Notes: a model not told the origin generated them from the letters alone. A stretch of 64,000 nt of DNA from Dermanyssus gallinae (GCA_003439945.1 QVRM01000313.1:976495-1040494); one strand, 5' to 3'. Positions 22,785 through 35,327 are shown, counted from the first letter of the stretch. A program made the numbers and translations.

Positions 22785-23780
22785 TTGCCTCGGTGCCTTT
22801 GGCTTAAGTGCTTAACAGAAAGGATACTTTTAAAAGAGTAATCTCGCCGCTTCTGGCGGCAAGGTATTGCATCCAAGCCAGGCGTATTATAAAAGTCTGC
22901 TTCTGTTCGTCGCAGCCACAATTTTGCCCTTAGTGACCTCGGGGACGTCATTCTCATCCACGCCGCCATGTATGATGTAAACGAGCCGAGGCAGACGCGT
23001 GCTGAGTCGGGCTAGAAAAGTAGATGCCTTTTGGCACGCCTTCTTCAGTAGACTGTATACATTATTTGCTGTTTAGGCGCCGGAATTTAGACTTTCTCTA
23101 GCAACTCTTTCCACGCTTATTTTACCACTTTATTACTCTGTATACACTTAACAAGTCGCCTGATTTAAGGTTGTATCGTCTCACTTAAAAGTTGATGCAG
23201 TAGTGATGGCAGAGATGTTTCATCTTTTTAGCACTTGCCACCCAATATCCCTTTGCGCCTGCGCTGTCTTGCAGACTGTAAGGTCAATCTTGTATAATCT
23301 GATCTTGATTGTGTAATCTGTGTAATCTGATCTTGTATAATCAAATCTGATTTGTACGAGTTGAAGTAGTCTCAGTTGCAACATTCAGTTTAACTGGTCC
23401 TAATTTTTTGGTGGTTTTAACATCCGGCGTTTCGTATCGGAAGAGCAATGGGCACGCTTATCACGCAGGAGCTTCGTGAAGCTTTTTTCGTCCATGAGGG
23501 CAGCCGTGGCGCATGTCTACCTCCGCCCCAGTTCAGCTATTTTTAGCGTGCTCTGCCACGTGCCCCACATTACTCCCGAGCAGCATAATGAGTAGGACGC
23601 TAAAAATATACAGGCAGCGCACAAATAATATACAGAAATAACGTAGAATTTAGCTTCCTATAATAGAATGCCGCGAGAGATCCAGTTAGGAATTTGCACA
23701 TATGAATTTTTATTGTGAATCGTGTGACTTTAGTCATATTGGCTTGTAATAATTTTCTCTGTAATAATTGTCTCGCCTTT
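22785..23780. other. No recognised feature
   Basis: Contains a short local repeat of TGTATAATCTGATCTTG around 23290-23345; otherwise nothing that I can name. Confidence 0.4.
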
Positions 23781-23787
23781 TTTAGGC

Positions 23788-24206
23788 GTGAGAATTCAGA
23801 AGCCCAAAGGAGGAGGCAGCCAGCAATCCCCACGCCCAGCTCAGGCACTGGCAGCGCTGACGGACGTCGTGGCCCCCACCGTTTGTCATCACAACCGGCC
23901 TCCCAGGGACGGAAGATCCAGCAGCCGAGTCAGCTTCAGCAGATCGAGTCAACGAGTGCCTCCTACAATGACAAACCGTCAGAAAACGCAGGGACGAAGC
24001 GAGTCAACGAGCAGCGGCAGACACAAGCCACCCCCCCCCCCCCCCCCCCCCCCCCGACCATCGAGGACTTCGTGAAACAGGTGCTACAGGCTTTAGGAAC
24101 AGGGGGTCCGACCCCAGCACGCGGCACCCCCAGTCAGCGCAGCCGCTCGCGTGGACGGTCTCAGAGCGCATCGAGGCGCGGACGTCAGGCCTGGAAGAGA
24201 CGCTGA
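23788..24206 (+). CDS. Jockey-like element ORF1 (5'-truncated or very short)
   Basis: A low-complexity Pro/Ser/Gln/Arg-rich protein with no zinc knuckle visible. A run of about 28 C after ACAAGCCA at 24029-24056 encodes polyproline and is a likely slippage site. It ends ASRRGRQAWKRR, with the stop at 24204. Start is uncertain; the frame is open from 23715, but the upstream part is probably host sequence. Confidence 0.5.
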
Positions 24207-24211
24207 GAATC

Positions 24212-25660
24212 GTGCAATGGAATTGCGAGGGCACCACTTCGCTAGCCCTTCTTGCTCCGGTGGCCCTGGACGATATTGACGTCTTGGTGCTAACGAAGAC
24301 CTGGGCAACAGTCCTATTCATCCTCTCGCACTTCTATGCGGTTCACTGCACCGCACAAAAGAACACAGGCCCGGGACGCCCCAGTGGTGGTGTTTCTGTG
24401 TTTTACAGTCACCGAGTCGGCGACCTCACGCCTTGTATGACCGAGAACATCATCGCGCTACGCGGGCCGCAACTATGCATAGTAGCAGCCTACGTCAAAC
24501 CCGACGCTGAGGAGTCAACCCAAGTTATGGTGGAAAAGCTTGTCAGTGGAATCGAAGCAGTGCGTCCTCTCCGTTCCGCCCCACTAGTCGTCGCCGGAGA
24601 TTTCAACGCCCGCATTGACCAGCCCGACTCCGCTCGTGCAATGGCTCTCCGTGATACGCTGGCGGACTACGGATGCTGGATTGCCAACCCGTGCTCTGTA
24701 CCGACATTTCTGGGTCACGCCGGCAGTTCCGCTATCGACGTTTTCGGAACAAACTTAACCAGGGATGAAGTTAAATTTCAGGGCGAGAACAACTCACTCG
24801 CGGAAGGCGCGAGCATTCGTGCCCACATTCCGATGGCAATTGACATCACGGTGCGAGTCGCTTCGGATCGAACAGCCAGACACGAATCCTTTTCGCGGAA
24901 ACTGAATATGGTCAAGCTTATGGAACGCGCTCACGAGGTGCTCCCAGTGCCTCCCGTAGTGAACACAGACGGGTATGCGCAACAGCTCACCGAGATTCTG
25001 CAGGCATGCGCACTACCGCCTCCCAATAGAAGGAACAAGAAGCACAGGCCATGGTTTGACCACCACTGCCGTCTCGCCCGGAGGGCGCAAATTGGCTTCA
25101 GGCTTCTCGCAGAGGAGCAACCGGCATTTTGTGCGCTGGCCTCAATCTTCAGGACGATCTGCCGGAAGACGTACGAAATGCAGCGAAAGAAGTATCATGA
25201 GCTCCTGGAAAACCGGCTGATCGCCGAGGCAGAGAGCCAGCCATACAAATGGCTATCGAACTGTTCCAGGACAGCGGCCTGCCCGATAAGCTCTGCTTTC
25301 CTCATCGATCACTTCTCGGACATGTTCGCGTCGTCTGACACAATACCTCGCGCGGTTCCATACTTTGCTGCCGTGTGGGATAAGGACACTGAAGGGGGTC
25401 GTGATATTCTTGAGAGGGAGTTCACAGTCCGAGAGCTAATGCAGGGCCTGGATAGCTTACGAAACAAAAAAGCGGCCGGTCCCGACAATGTCTGCAACGA
25501 GCACCTAAAGAACGGCTTTGTATTGGCACCGTGCTGGACAGCCCTATTCAACGAATGCTTGCGCGCTGGGACTCTTCCAACTCAATGGAGAGACGCCACC
25601 CTACTCGTAATCCCCAAAGGCAAGGGCGACCCGACAGCCCCTTGTCATGGCGAGGCATAG
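24212..25660 (+). pseudogene. Jockey-like ORF2, part 1: APE endonuclease and start of RT
   Basis: It starts with MQWNCEG, equivalent to the QWN motif of AP endonucleases. Then come KTW (the E of ET is replaced by K), VAGDFNARID near 24592 (the GDFN motif), SAIDVFGTN near 24730 and RAHIPMAIDI in place of SDH. Residue changes in the ET and SDH boxes suggest weakened nuclease activity. The RT N-terminus starts with KKAAGPDNVCNEHLKN near 25468, then LIVIPKGKGDPTAP-type sequence. The frame breaks just before the stop at 25658. Confidence 0.75.
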
Positions 25661-26988
25661 CGAAGAAGAGCGTTTGTTATAAGCTACCCTCTGCCCTCCT
25701 GACGAGAAGAGTAGACAGCTTTCTTGAAAGTGTTTATGCCATACCAATGGAACAACATGGGCTTCGGAGAAAGCGATCTACAGAAACAGCGTGTGCGATT
25801 CTGCTGGCAGATATCAAGGCAGCACTGGCTAAGCCACGTAACCCGCTGTATGCGGTATTCGTGGATTTCAAGGCGGCCTTTGACTCGGCCCCTCGAGAGA
25901 AGGCTTTGCGCACACTGGCTGAGGTAGGGGTCTCAATGAAGGTGCTGAAGCTTCTCGCACAAATTCTCCAGGAAAATAGGTTCACCATCGACGACGGGGT
26001 AGCGGAGCTCCAGCCTTTCATACAGACAACAAGCCTGGCGCAGGGCGATAACCTAAGCCCACTCCTATTCTCCGTACTCCTAAAAGACCTCCCGAGTCAT
26101 ATAAAGGGACCCAGAAACCTGGTCGAGGTCATTTTGTACGCGGACGATCTAGTACTTTACGGGCTTAGTAGGTTTCAGGTGCAACAAGCACTAGCCCGTC
26201 TTCACAAAGCGGTTACCGATTTAGGCCTGACAATTAACCTTTCCAAAACCGTGGCCATGAAGTTCAGAAGAGGGGGAAGGACAGCAGCCGAGTACACGCT
26301 ACGCCTCAACAGAACGCCACTTAAGTATGTCAACAGCTTCCCATACTTAGGGGTGATTTTCTCTGTCACCGGTACTTGCTTCTCCGCGCACATATCTGAG
26401 AGGTGCAGGAAGGCACTGGCGGCGACATGGGCGATCAAATCTCCGAACAGACTATCGCTGAAGACTGCACTCGGACTGTTCGACCTCAAGATAGCTCCGA
26501 TCGCGACCTATGGGGTGAGAGTCATCTGGGACCACCTCACGGCAGAGAACCTCGAACAATTAAACCGCGTCAAGGCCTCCTTCCTTAAACGAGCTCTGGG
26601 TCTACATCTGATGGCTCGGAATCGCTACGTATATCTCCTTGCGAACACGACGCTGCTCTCTGAGGACCTGCAACGTCGCTTCAATCTACCCGTGATGAAG
26701 GCTTGTGTTGCAAACCGCAGGGATTGGGAGGACAAAGTGGCAAACATTGACGTAGAGTTCCTTAACACGGGGGCAATGAGGAATAGTGGGTGGAAAGGAA
26801 CACATAGGCTAAACAGACATGTTGTGACCCGATTCGCCTGTCATGGTTTTCACCACAAGCTCTGTACGGAGCGGGGTTTCCATGACCCTTGCGATAGATG
26901 TAAATGCTCTAGATGTGGGAGTTTTTGTGATAGATACCACGCGGCTAACTGCCCCCTAGTACAATCGCTGGGAAGCCTGGAAAGCTGA
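25650..26988 (+). pseudogene. Jockey-like ORF2, part 2: reverse transcriptase and C-terminal Cys cluster
   Basis: In the frame after the shift: SWRGIAKKSVCYKL, ETACAILLADIKAAL, VFVDFKAAFDSAPREKAL (RT motif A with D), TSLAQGDNLSPLLFSVLLKD (motif B), VILYADDLVLYG (motif C, FADD/YADD box) and FPYLGVIFS. It continues with a conserved WDHLTAENLEQLNRVKASFL region, then CDRCKCSRCGSFCDRYHAAN near 26890-26950, a Cys/His cluster typical of such C-termini. Stop at 26986. RT catalytic residues look intact. Confidence 0.8.
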
Positions 26989-27120
26989 CTTGGCTGAAAT
27001 GTTTTTATTCCTGAAATGACTCTAGCCTTGTGTTGTTATTCTTGTATAAGTACATGGATTTTGTTTGACTAAGTATTTGACTGCTACCTACAAAGGTGAA
27101 TAAATGAAATTGATTGGTTG

Positions 27121-27784
27121 ATTGGCTTGTAATAACAGACAGCTAAGTCTCGAATAGCACGGCCTTCGGAAGTCATTGGTGGCCAGTTCTGCTCCGATCC
27201 TTCTGCGTTTGTGGGTGTGTACTTTAAAGTTTTCACATCTGGCGGCCGATGCTGAAATAGTCTTAACAGGTGGTGAAAAGCACCTGATAGAAACAAGTTC
27301 CATTTACGCTACATACCGATGACGCATCCCTCCCACTACAGTGCCATATGCAGTACATAGGGAAAAATATACAATGTACAAAAAGCTTGATCGTTCGCCT
27401 CCGTGGCATTTAATATGCACGTGCGCATCCACGAAGACGTGTAGAGCCTATTCCCTACGTATAGGCGAACCATTACGAGTAGGAGGCTATTAAGTGTTTA
27501 TCCGTATACACAAAATTTAGCACGCAGCGAGTTGCACCGCTAATATGTCGAACAGGCCAACAAAGAGAATTGAACAATTGGGTTTAAGAATAGCTTACTT
27601 TTTAGGCATCGTACTTAGATAAATAGTATTTTATTACCGCTTCGTCGCCATCTTCGTTTGCGTCAAAGCGCCTCGCCGCCTACGCTTATACGCTTGCATT
27701 TTTTCATATCGCTAGCGTGTATGTAACATATTTGCTAGCATTCTTATGAAATAACTACCCACACTTTTTGGCCATCGTACTTAC
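27121..27784. other. No recognised feature
   Basis: Sequence between the jockey-like element and the GC-rich array. No gene or repeat recognised. Confidence 0.4.
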
Positions 27785-27804
27785 ACGAGGGGTTCACCCC
27801 TCGT
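27785..27804. other. Perfect 9-bp-arm hairpin at the array edge
   Basis: ACGAGGGGT, a 2-base loop, ACCCCTCGT. It lies exactly where AT-rich DNA changes to the GC-rich array. Confidence 0.85.
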
Positions 27805-30800
27805 CGCTGGCGCCGCTTTTTTGCCGCCTCCCTGCTGGCGCCGCTTTTACGCCGCCTCCCTCCAGTTGTGCCGAAATGCAACGCCGTTTTTCTGCCGCCT
27901 CCCCGCTTGCGCCCCTTTTTCGCCGCCTTCCCGCTTGCGCCGCTTTCACGCCGCCTTCCCGCTTGCGCCGCTTTCACGCCGCCTCCCTCCGGTTGCGCCG
28001 AAACGCCGCGTCGATTTTTCACCGCCTCCCTCCGGTTGCGCCGAAACGCCGCGTCGATTTTTCACCGCCTCCGCTGACATAGCTTTCACGCCGCCTCCCT
28101 CCGCTTGCGTCATTTTGTCGCCGCCCCCCGCTTGCGCCAATGCGCCTTCATCCGCTTGCGCCGATGCGCCACGCCGCTTTTTCGCCGCCTTCGCTGGCGT
28201 CGCTTTACGCCCCCTCCGCTTGCGCACCTTTTTTGCCGCCTTCTGTTTGCGCCGCTTTCACGCCGCCTTCCTTCAGTTGCGCCGATGCGCACCACCGTGT
28301 TCTCGCCGCCTCCGCGCTGGCGCCGCTTCAACGCCGCCTCCATCCGTTTGCGCCAATGCGCCACGCCACTTTTTGCCGCCTCCCCGCTAGTGCTGTTTTC
28401 ACGCCGCCTCTCTCCAGTTGAGCCAATGTGCACCACCGTTTTTAGGCCGCCTTCGCGCTGGTGCCGCTTTCACGCCGCCTTCTTCCGGTTGCGTCGCTTT
28501 TTCGTCGCCCCCGCTGGCGCCCCTTTGTGTTGCATCTACTTGTGCCTCTTTTCCGCCGCATCCGCTAGCGCCCCCTTTTCGCCGCCTCCGCTGGAGCAAA
28601 TTTTATGCCTCCCTCTGCTTGCGCCATTTTTTCGCCGCCCCCGGTGGCGCCACTTCACGCCTTCCTCCGCTTGCGCTAATGCGCCACGCCGTTTTTTGCC
28701 ATCTCCGCTGGCGCCGCTTTCACGCTGCCTCCCTCTAGTTGCGCCCCTTTTTCGCCGCCTCCGCTAGAGCAATTTACATGCCTCCCTCCGTTTGCGCCAT
28801 TTTTTCGCCGCCCCCCGCTGGCGCCACTTTCGCGCGTTTCTCCGCTTGCGCCGATGCGCCACGCCGTTTTGCGCCGCCTCCTCTTTTTTTTTGCCGCATC
28901 CGCTTGCGCCCCTTTTTCGCCGCCTCCGCTGGAGCAGCTTTCTGCCCCTCTCCGATTGCGCCCATTTTTCGTCACTCCCCCGCTGGAGCCGCTTTCGCGC
29001 CTTCCTTCGCTTGCGCCGCTCATTTTCCGCCTCCGCGCTAGCGCCGCTTTTACGTCGCCTTCCTCCGGTTGCGTCGCCTTTTCGCCGCCTCCGCTGGCGT
29101 TCTTTTTTCGCCGCATCTATTTGTGCCTCTTTTCCGCCGCATCCGTTTGCGCCCCCTTTTCGCCGCCTCCGCTTGCGCCCCTTTTCCGCCGCCTTCGCTG
29201 GCGCCGCTTCACGCCCCCTCCGCTTGCGCACCTTTTTCGCCGCCTCCTTCAGTTTGCGCCGCTTTCACGCCGCCTCCCTCCAGTTGCGCCGATGTGCAGC
29301 ACCGTGTTTTCGCCGCCTCCGCGCTGGCGCCGCTTCAACGCCGCCTCCCTTCGTTTGCGCCGATGCGCCACGCCATTTTTTGCCGCCTCCCCGCTAGCGC
29401 TGCTTTCACGCCGCCTCCCTCCAGTTGGGCCGACGTGCACCACCATTTTTCCGCCGCCTCCGCGCTGGCGCCGCTTTCACGCCGCCTCCCTCCGGTTGCG
29501 TCGCTTTTTTGCCGCCTCCGCTGGCGCCCCTTTTTCGCCGCATCTACTTGTGCCTCTTTTCCGCCGCAACCGCTTGCGCCCCCTTTTCGCCGCCTCTGCT
29601 GAAGCAAATTTTATGCCTCCCTCTGTTTGCGCCATTTTTTTGCCGCCCCCGGTGGCGCCACTTTCACGCCTTCCTCCGCTTGCGCCATGCGCCACGCCGC
29701 TTTTTGCCATAACCGCTGGCGCCGCTCACGCCGCCTCCCTCCAGTGGCGCCCCTTTTTTGCCGCCTCCGCTGGAGCAATTTAAATACCTCCCTTCGCTTG
29801 CGCCATTTTTTCGCCGGCCCCCCGCTAGCGTCACTTTCGCGCGTTTCTCCGCTTGCGTCGATACGCCACGCCGTTGGCGCCGCTTTCACGCCGCCTCCCT
29901 CCGGTTGCGCCGAAACGTTTTTCGCCGCTTCCGCTGACGCCGTTTTTCGCCGCATCCGCTGGCGCCGTTTTTTTGCCGCATCCGCTTGCGCCCCTATTCG
30001 CCGCCTCCGCTGGAGCAGCTTTCAGCCTCTCTCCGATTGCGCTTATTTTTCGCCACTCCCCCGCTGGAGCCGCTTTCGCGCCTCCCTTAGCTTGCGTGCT
30101 TATTTTCCGCGTACGCGCTGACGCCGCCTCTCTTCAGTTGCGTCGCCTTTTTGCCGCCTCCGCTCGCGCCCCTTTTCCGCCGCAGCAACTTGCGCCCCTT
30201 TTCCGTCGCCTCCGCTTGCGCCCCCCTTTTCGCCGCCTCCGTTTGCGCCCCCTTTTCGCCGCCTCCGCTTGGTCCCCTTTTCGCCGCCTCCGCTTGGTCC
30301 CCTTTTTCGCCGCCTCTGCTAGAGCAAATTTTATGTTTCCCTCTGCTTGCGCCATCTGTTCGCCGCCCCCGGTGGCGCCACTTTCACGCCTTTCTCCGCT
30401 TGCGCCAATGCGCCACGCCGTTTTTCGCCGTCTCCGCCAGCGCCGCTTTCACGCCGCCTTCCTCCAGTTGCGCCTCTTTTTTGCCGCCTCCGCTGGAACG
30501 ATTTTCATGCCTCCCTCCGCTTGCAAAATTTTTTCGCCGTCTCCGCTGGCGCCGCTTTCAGGCCGCCTCCCTCCAGTTGCGCCCCTTTTTCGCCGCCTCC
30601 GCTGGAACGATTTTCATGCCTCCCTCGGCTTGCATTATTTTTTCGCCGCCCCCCGCTGGCGCTCACGCCTTCCTCCGCTTGCGCCGATGCGCCACGCCGT
30701 TTTGCGCCGCCTCCGCTGGCGCCGCTTTCACGCCGCCTCCCTCCAGTTGCGCCGAAACGCCACGCCGTTTCTCGCCGCCTTCCTCCAATTGCGCCAAAAC

Positions 30801-33800
30801 GCCACGCCGCCTCCCTCCGCTTGCGCCGTTTTTTCGCCGTCTCTGCTGGAACAGCTTTCTGCCTCCCTCCGCTTTCGCCCCTTTTTCGCCACGCCCCGGC
30901 TGGAGCCGCTTGCGCGCCTTCCTTCGCTTGCGCCGCTCATTTTCCGCCTCCCTGCTGGCGCCGATTTCACGCCTCCCTCTGCTTGCAATATTTTTTCGCC
31001 GCCCCCCGCTGGCGCTCACGCCTTCCTCCAGTTGCGTCGATGCGCCACGCCGTTTTGTGCCGCCTCCGCTGGCGCCGCTTTCACGCCGCCTCCCTCCAGT
31101 TGCGCCGAAACGCCACGCCGTTTCTCGCCGCCTCCCTCCAGTTGCGCCAAAACGCCACGCCGCCTCCCTCCGCTTGCGCAGTTTTTTCGCCGTCTCTGCT
31201 GGAACAGCTTTCTGCCTCCCTCCGCTTTCGCCCCTTTTTCGCCACGCCCCGGCTGGAGCCGCTTTCGCGCCTTCCTTCGCTTGCGCCGCTCATTTTCCGC
31301 CTCCCTGCTGGCGCCGATTTCACGCCTTCCTCTGCTTGCAAAATTTTTTGGCCGCCCCCCGCTGGCGCTCACGCCTCCCTCCAGTTGCGCCGAAACGCCG
31401 CGCCGTTTTTTCGCCGCCTCCGCTGACGCCGCTTTCACGCCGCCTCCCTTCAGTTGCGCCATTTTTTTGCCGCCCCCGGTGGCGCCACTTTCACGCCTTC
31501 CTCCGCTTGCGCCAATGCGCTACGCCGCTTTTTGCCATCTCCGCTGGCGCCGCTTTCACGCCGCCTCCCTCCAGTTGCGCCGCTTTCACGCCGCCTCCCT
31601 CCAGTTGCGCCCCTTTTTCGCCGCCTCTGCTGGAGCAATTTAAATACCTCCCTTCGCTTGCGCCATTTTTTCGCCGGCCCCCCGCTAGCGCCACTTTCGC
31701 GCGTTTCTCCGCTTGCGCCGATGCGCCACGCCGTTGGCGCCGCTTTCACGCCGCCTCTCTCCGGTTGCGCCGAAACGTTTTTCGCCGCTTCCGCTGACGC
31801 CGCTTTTCGCCGCATCCGCTGGCGCCGTTTTTTGGCCGCATCCGCTTGCGCCCCTTTTCGCCGCCTCCGCTGGAGCAGCTTTCAGCCTCTCTCCGATTGC
31901 GCTTATTTTTCGCCACTCCCCTGCTGGAGCCGCTTTCGCGCCTCCCTTAGCTTGCGTGCTTATTTTCCGCGTACGCGCTGACGCCGCTTTTACGCCGCCT
32001 CTCTTCAGTTGCGTCGCCTGTTTGCCGCCTCCGCTCGCGCCCCTTTTCCGCCGCATCAACTTGCGCCCCTTTTCCGTCGCCTCCGCTTGCGCCCCTTTTC
32101 CGTCGCCTCCGTTTGCGCCCCCTTTTCGCCGCCTCTGCTAGAGCAAATTTTATGTCTCCCTCTGCTTGCGCCATTTGTTCGCCGCCCCCGGTGGCGCCAC
32201 TTGCACGCCTTTCTCCGCTTGCGCCAATGCGCCACGCCGTTTTTCGCCGTCTCCGCCTGCGCCGCTTTCACGCCGCCTCCCTCCAGTTGCGCCTCTTTTT
32301 TGCCGCCTCCGCTGGAACGATTTTTATGCCTCCCTCCGCTTGCACAATTTTTTCGCCGTCTCCGTTGGCGCCGCTTTCACGCCGCCGCCCTCCAGTTGCG
32401 CCCCTTTTTCGCCGCCTCCGCTGGAACGATTTTCATACCTCCCTCGGCTTGAATTATTTTTTCGCCGCCCCCCGCTGGCGCTCACGCCTTCCTCCGCTTG
32501 CGCCGATGCGCCACTCCGTTTTGCGCCGCCTCCGCTGGCGCCGCTTTCACGCCGCCTCCCTCCAGTTGCGCCGAAACGCCACGCCGCCTCCCTCCGCTTG
32601 CGCCGTTTTTTCGCCGTCTCTGCTGGAACAGCTTTCTGCCTCCCTCCGCTTTTGCCCCTTTTTCGCCACGCCCCGGCTGGAGCCGCTTTCGCGCCTTCCT
32701 TCGCTTGCGCCGCTCATTTTCCGCCTCCCTGCTGGCGCCGATTTCACGCCTCCCTCTGCTTGCGCCGATGCGCCACGCCGTTTTTTCGCCGTCTCCGCCA
32801 GCGCCGCTTTCACGCCGCCTCCCTCCAGTTGCGCCTCTTTTTTGCCGCCTCCGCTTGAACGATTTTCATGCCTCCCTCCGCTTGCACAATTTTTTCGCCG
32901 TCTCCGCCAGCGCCGCTTTCACGCCGCCTCCCTCCAGTTGCGCCCCTTTTTCGCCGCCTCCGCTGGAACGATTTTCATGCCTCCCTCGGCTTGCATTATT
33001 TTTTCGCCGCCCCCCGCTGGCGCTCACGCCTTCTCCGCTTGCGCCGATGCGCCACTCCGTTTTGCGCCGCCTCCGCTGGCGCCGCTTTCACGCCGCTTCC
33101 CTCCAGTTGCGCCGAAACGCCGCGTCGTTTTTTCGCCGCCTCCGCTTACGCCGCTTTCACGCCGCCTCCCTCCAGTTGTGCCGAAACGCCACGCCGTTTC
33201 TCGCCGCCTCCCTCCAGTTGCGCCGTTTTTTCGCCGTCTCTGCTGGAACAGCTTTCTGCCTCCCTCCGCTTTCGCCCCTTTTTCGCCACGCCCCGGCTGG
33301 AGCCGCTTTCGCGCCTTCCTTCGCTTGCGCCGCTATTTTCCGCCTCCCTGCTGGCGCCGATTCCACGCCTCCCTCTGCTTGCAATATTTTTTCGCCGCCC
33401 CCCGCTGGCGCTCACGCCTTCCTCCGCTTGCAATATTTTTTCGCCGCCCCCCGCTGGCGCTCACGCCTTCCTCCGCTTGCGCCGATGCGCCACGCCGTTT
33501 TGCGCCGCCTCCGCTGGCGCCGCTTTCACGCCGCCTCCCTCCAGTTGCGCCGAAACGCAGCGCCGTTTTTTTCGCCGCCTCCGCTGACGCCGCTTTCACG
33601 CCGCCTCCCTCCAGTTGCGCCGAAACGCCACGCCGTTTCTCGCCGCTTCCACTGGCGCCGTTTTTTCGCCGTCTCTGCTGGAACAGCTTTCTGCCTCCCT
33701 CCGCTTTCACCCCTTTTTCGCCACGCCCCGGCTGGAGCCGCTTTCGCGCCTTCCTTCGCTTGCGCCGCTCATTTTCCGCCTCCCTGCTGGCGCCGATTTC

Positions 33801-34580
33801 ACGCCTCTCTCTGCTTGCGCCGATGCGCCACGCCGTTTTTTCGCCGCCTTTGCTGGCGCCGCTTTCACGCCTCCCTCCGCTTGCGCCCCATTTTCGCCGT
33901 CTCCCCGCTGGTGCCGCTTTCACGCCGCCTCCTTCTGGTTGCGCCGCTTTAACGCAGTCTCCCTCCGCTTGCGCCGATGCGCCACGCCGTTTTTTTACCG
34001 CTTGTGCCCCTTTTTTGCTGCCTTCGCTAGAACAAATGTAATGCCTCCCTGCGCTTGCGCCATGTTTTCGCCGCCCCCGCTGGCACAACTTTCGCGTCTT
34101 CCTTCGCTTGCGCCGATAGACCACGCCGTTTTTTGCCGCCTCGCCGCTAGCGCTGCTTTCACGCCACCTCCCTCCAGTTGCGCCGAAATGCCGCGCCGCT
34201 TTTTCGCCGCCTCCGCTAACGCCTTTTTTACGCCACCTCCGCTTGCGCCCCCCTTTTCGCCGCCTTTGCCGGAGCAGCTTTCTGCCTCCCTCCGCTTGCG
34301 CCCTTTTTTTCGCTGCCATCCCGCTGGAGCCGCTTTCGGGCCTCCCTTTGCTTGCGCCGCTTTTACGCCTTTCTCTGCTTGCGCAGATGCGCCACGCCGT
34401 TTTTTTGCCGCCTCCTTGCTGGTGACGCTTTCACGCCGCCTCCCTCCAGTTGCGCCGAAACGCCACGCCGCCTTCCGCTTGCGCCGATGCGCCACGCCGT
34501 TCTTTCGCCGCCTCCGCTGGTTCCACTTTCACCGCCGCCTCCCCCCGCTTGCGTCCCACCGCTTCCTCGCCATCTGTTTT
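27805..34580. repeat. 6.8-kb GC-rich tandem array with higher-order repeats
   Basis: Variants of short units (roughly 25-35 bp) built on CGCCGCCTCC plus CTTGCGCC, CTGGCGCC or CCAGTTGCGCC. Larger blocks recur. 29761-30120 matches 31621-31980 at a constant offset of 1860 bp. A block containing ACGCCCCGGC recurs at 30891, 31243, 32668, 33288 and 33723. A block with GCAAATTTTATG recurs near 28590, 29606, 30325 and 32140. Long open frames occur on both strands and in several frames (up to 642 codons at 32113-34041). They encode only Pro/Ala/Arg/Phe-rich repeats and are best explained by the near absence of TA and few TGA/TCA in the unit. I treat it as satellite, not gene. It is CpG-dense and the - strand is G-rich with many GGAGG and GGCGG runs. 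Confidence 0.85.
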
Positions 34581-34983
34581 CCCATGGCCAACGGGTTTAG
34601 GAATGTTAGTTTAGAGAACGTCAATGGGAGAATACAACCTAAAGTCTAATCTCCTTAAAGGTGTGGATGATTTTGAATGATACAAACTATTTAAGATCCC
34701 AGAAAAAGTCCAATGGCCTTATATTAAACAATCTAGCCAATCATATCTGGTCGCCAAAACCAGCAAATGCATCGTACAATAAAACATTATTTCGTGTGGT
34801 GTGCAGCAAGTGGCATCGGCTTGTTGCAACAAGACTGTGCCCCCTGGCACAAACAAATAGAGTTATCATGCCCCGATATCGCTTAATGCACTTATAAATT
34901 ACCTGGACTAAGAATTTAACCAAACATACTCATCGAATCTTGCACCCTAGACTAGCACAAACATCTGTGTAGCATGACCTCTT

Positions 34984-35047
34984 ACACAATCAGTGTTTTC
35001 TCTTTCAGCAAAAATCACAAAATCAGTGTTTTCTCTTTCAGAAAAAA
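34984..35047 (+). repeat. Two tandem units of about 32 bp
   Basis: CAGTGTTTTCTCTTTCAG followed by AAAAATCA occurs twice (34991 and 35024). Confidence 0.75.
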
Positions 35048-35327
35048 TCATGCATTAGATATACATATTATAAATTGTACACAAAACATCCATTATACAC
35101 TTGCTTCGGCTCAGGTTCGGATCGCCGGGATACAGCAACTTCATAATCAGCAGAAGAGTATTACCCACTAGCATCGTCTACACTGTTGATACTCAAAGGC
35201 AAATGATAAGATATAAAAGACATCTTGCATTTTTATATACTACAAGCAAACACAGGTTTAGGACTAAACAAATCTAATGTAATTCACATACCTTTTATTA
35301 ATTAAGGTTTGTTTAGACCTCTTCGGT

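Larger units (their letters stand above)
23785..27120 (+). mobile_element. Jockey-like (APE-type) non-LTR retrotransposon, nearly intact
   Basis: ORF1 C-terminal part is followed 5 bases after its stop by ORF2 with an APE-type endonuclease, an RT and a C-terminal Cys/His cluster. Only one clear coding lesion is visible, a frame change near 25640. The 3' end has AATAAA at 27099-27104 and then TGATTGGTTGATTGG, a short simple tail. It is the best-preserved APE-type element here and probably one of the younger insertions. Relatives lie at 10342 and 20205. Confidence 0.8.

Noticed and set aside
27805..34580. CRISPR array
   Set aside because: No identical repeats separated by unique spacers, and the window is eukaryotic.
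27768..34649. Large repeat-protein gene in the GC-rich array
   Set aside because: Open frames occur in several frames and on both strands at once and follow the tandem unit. There is no start, splice or domain signal. Simple lack of stop codons in the unit explains them.
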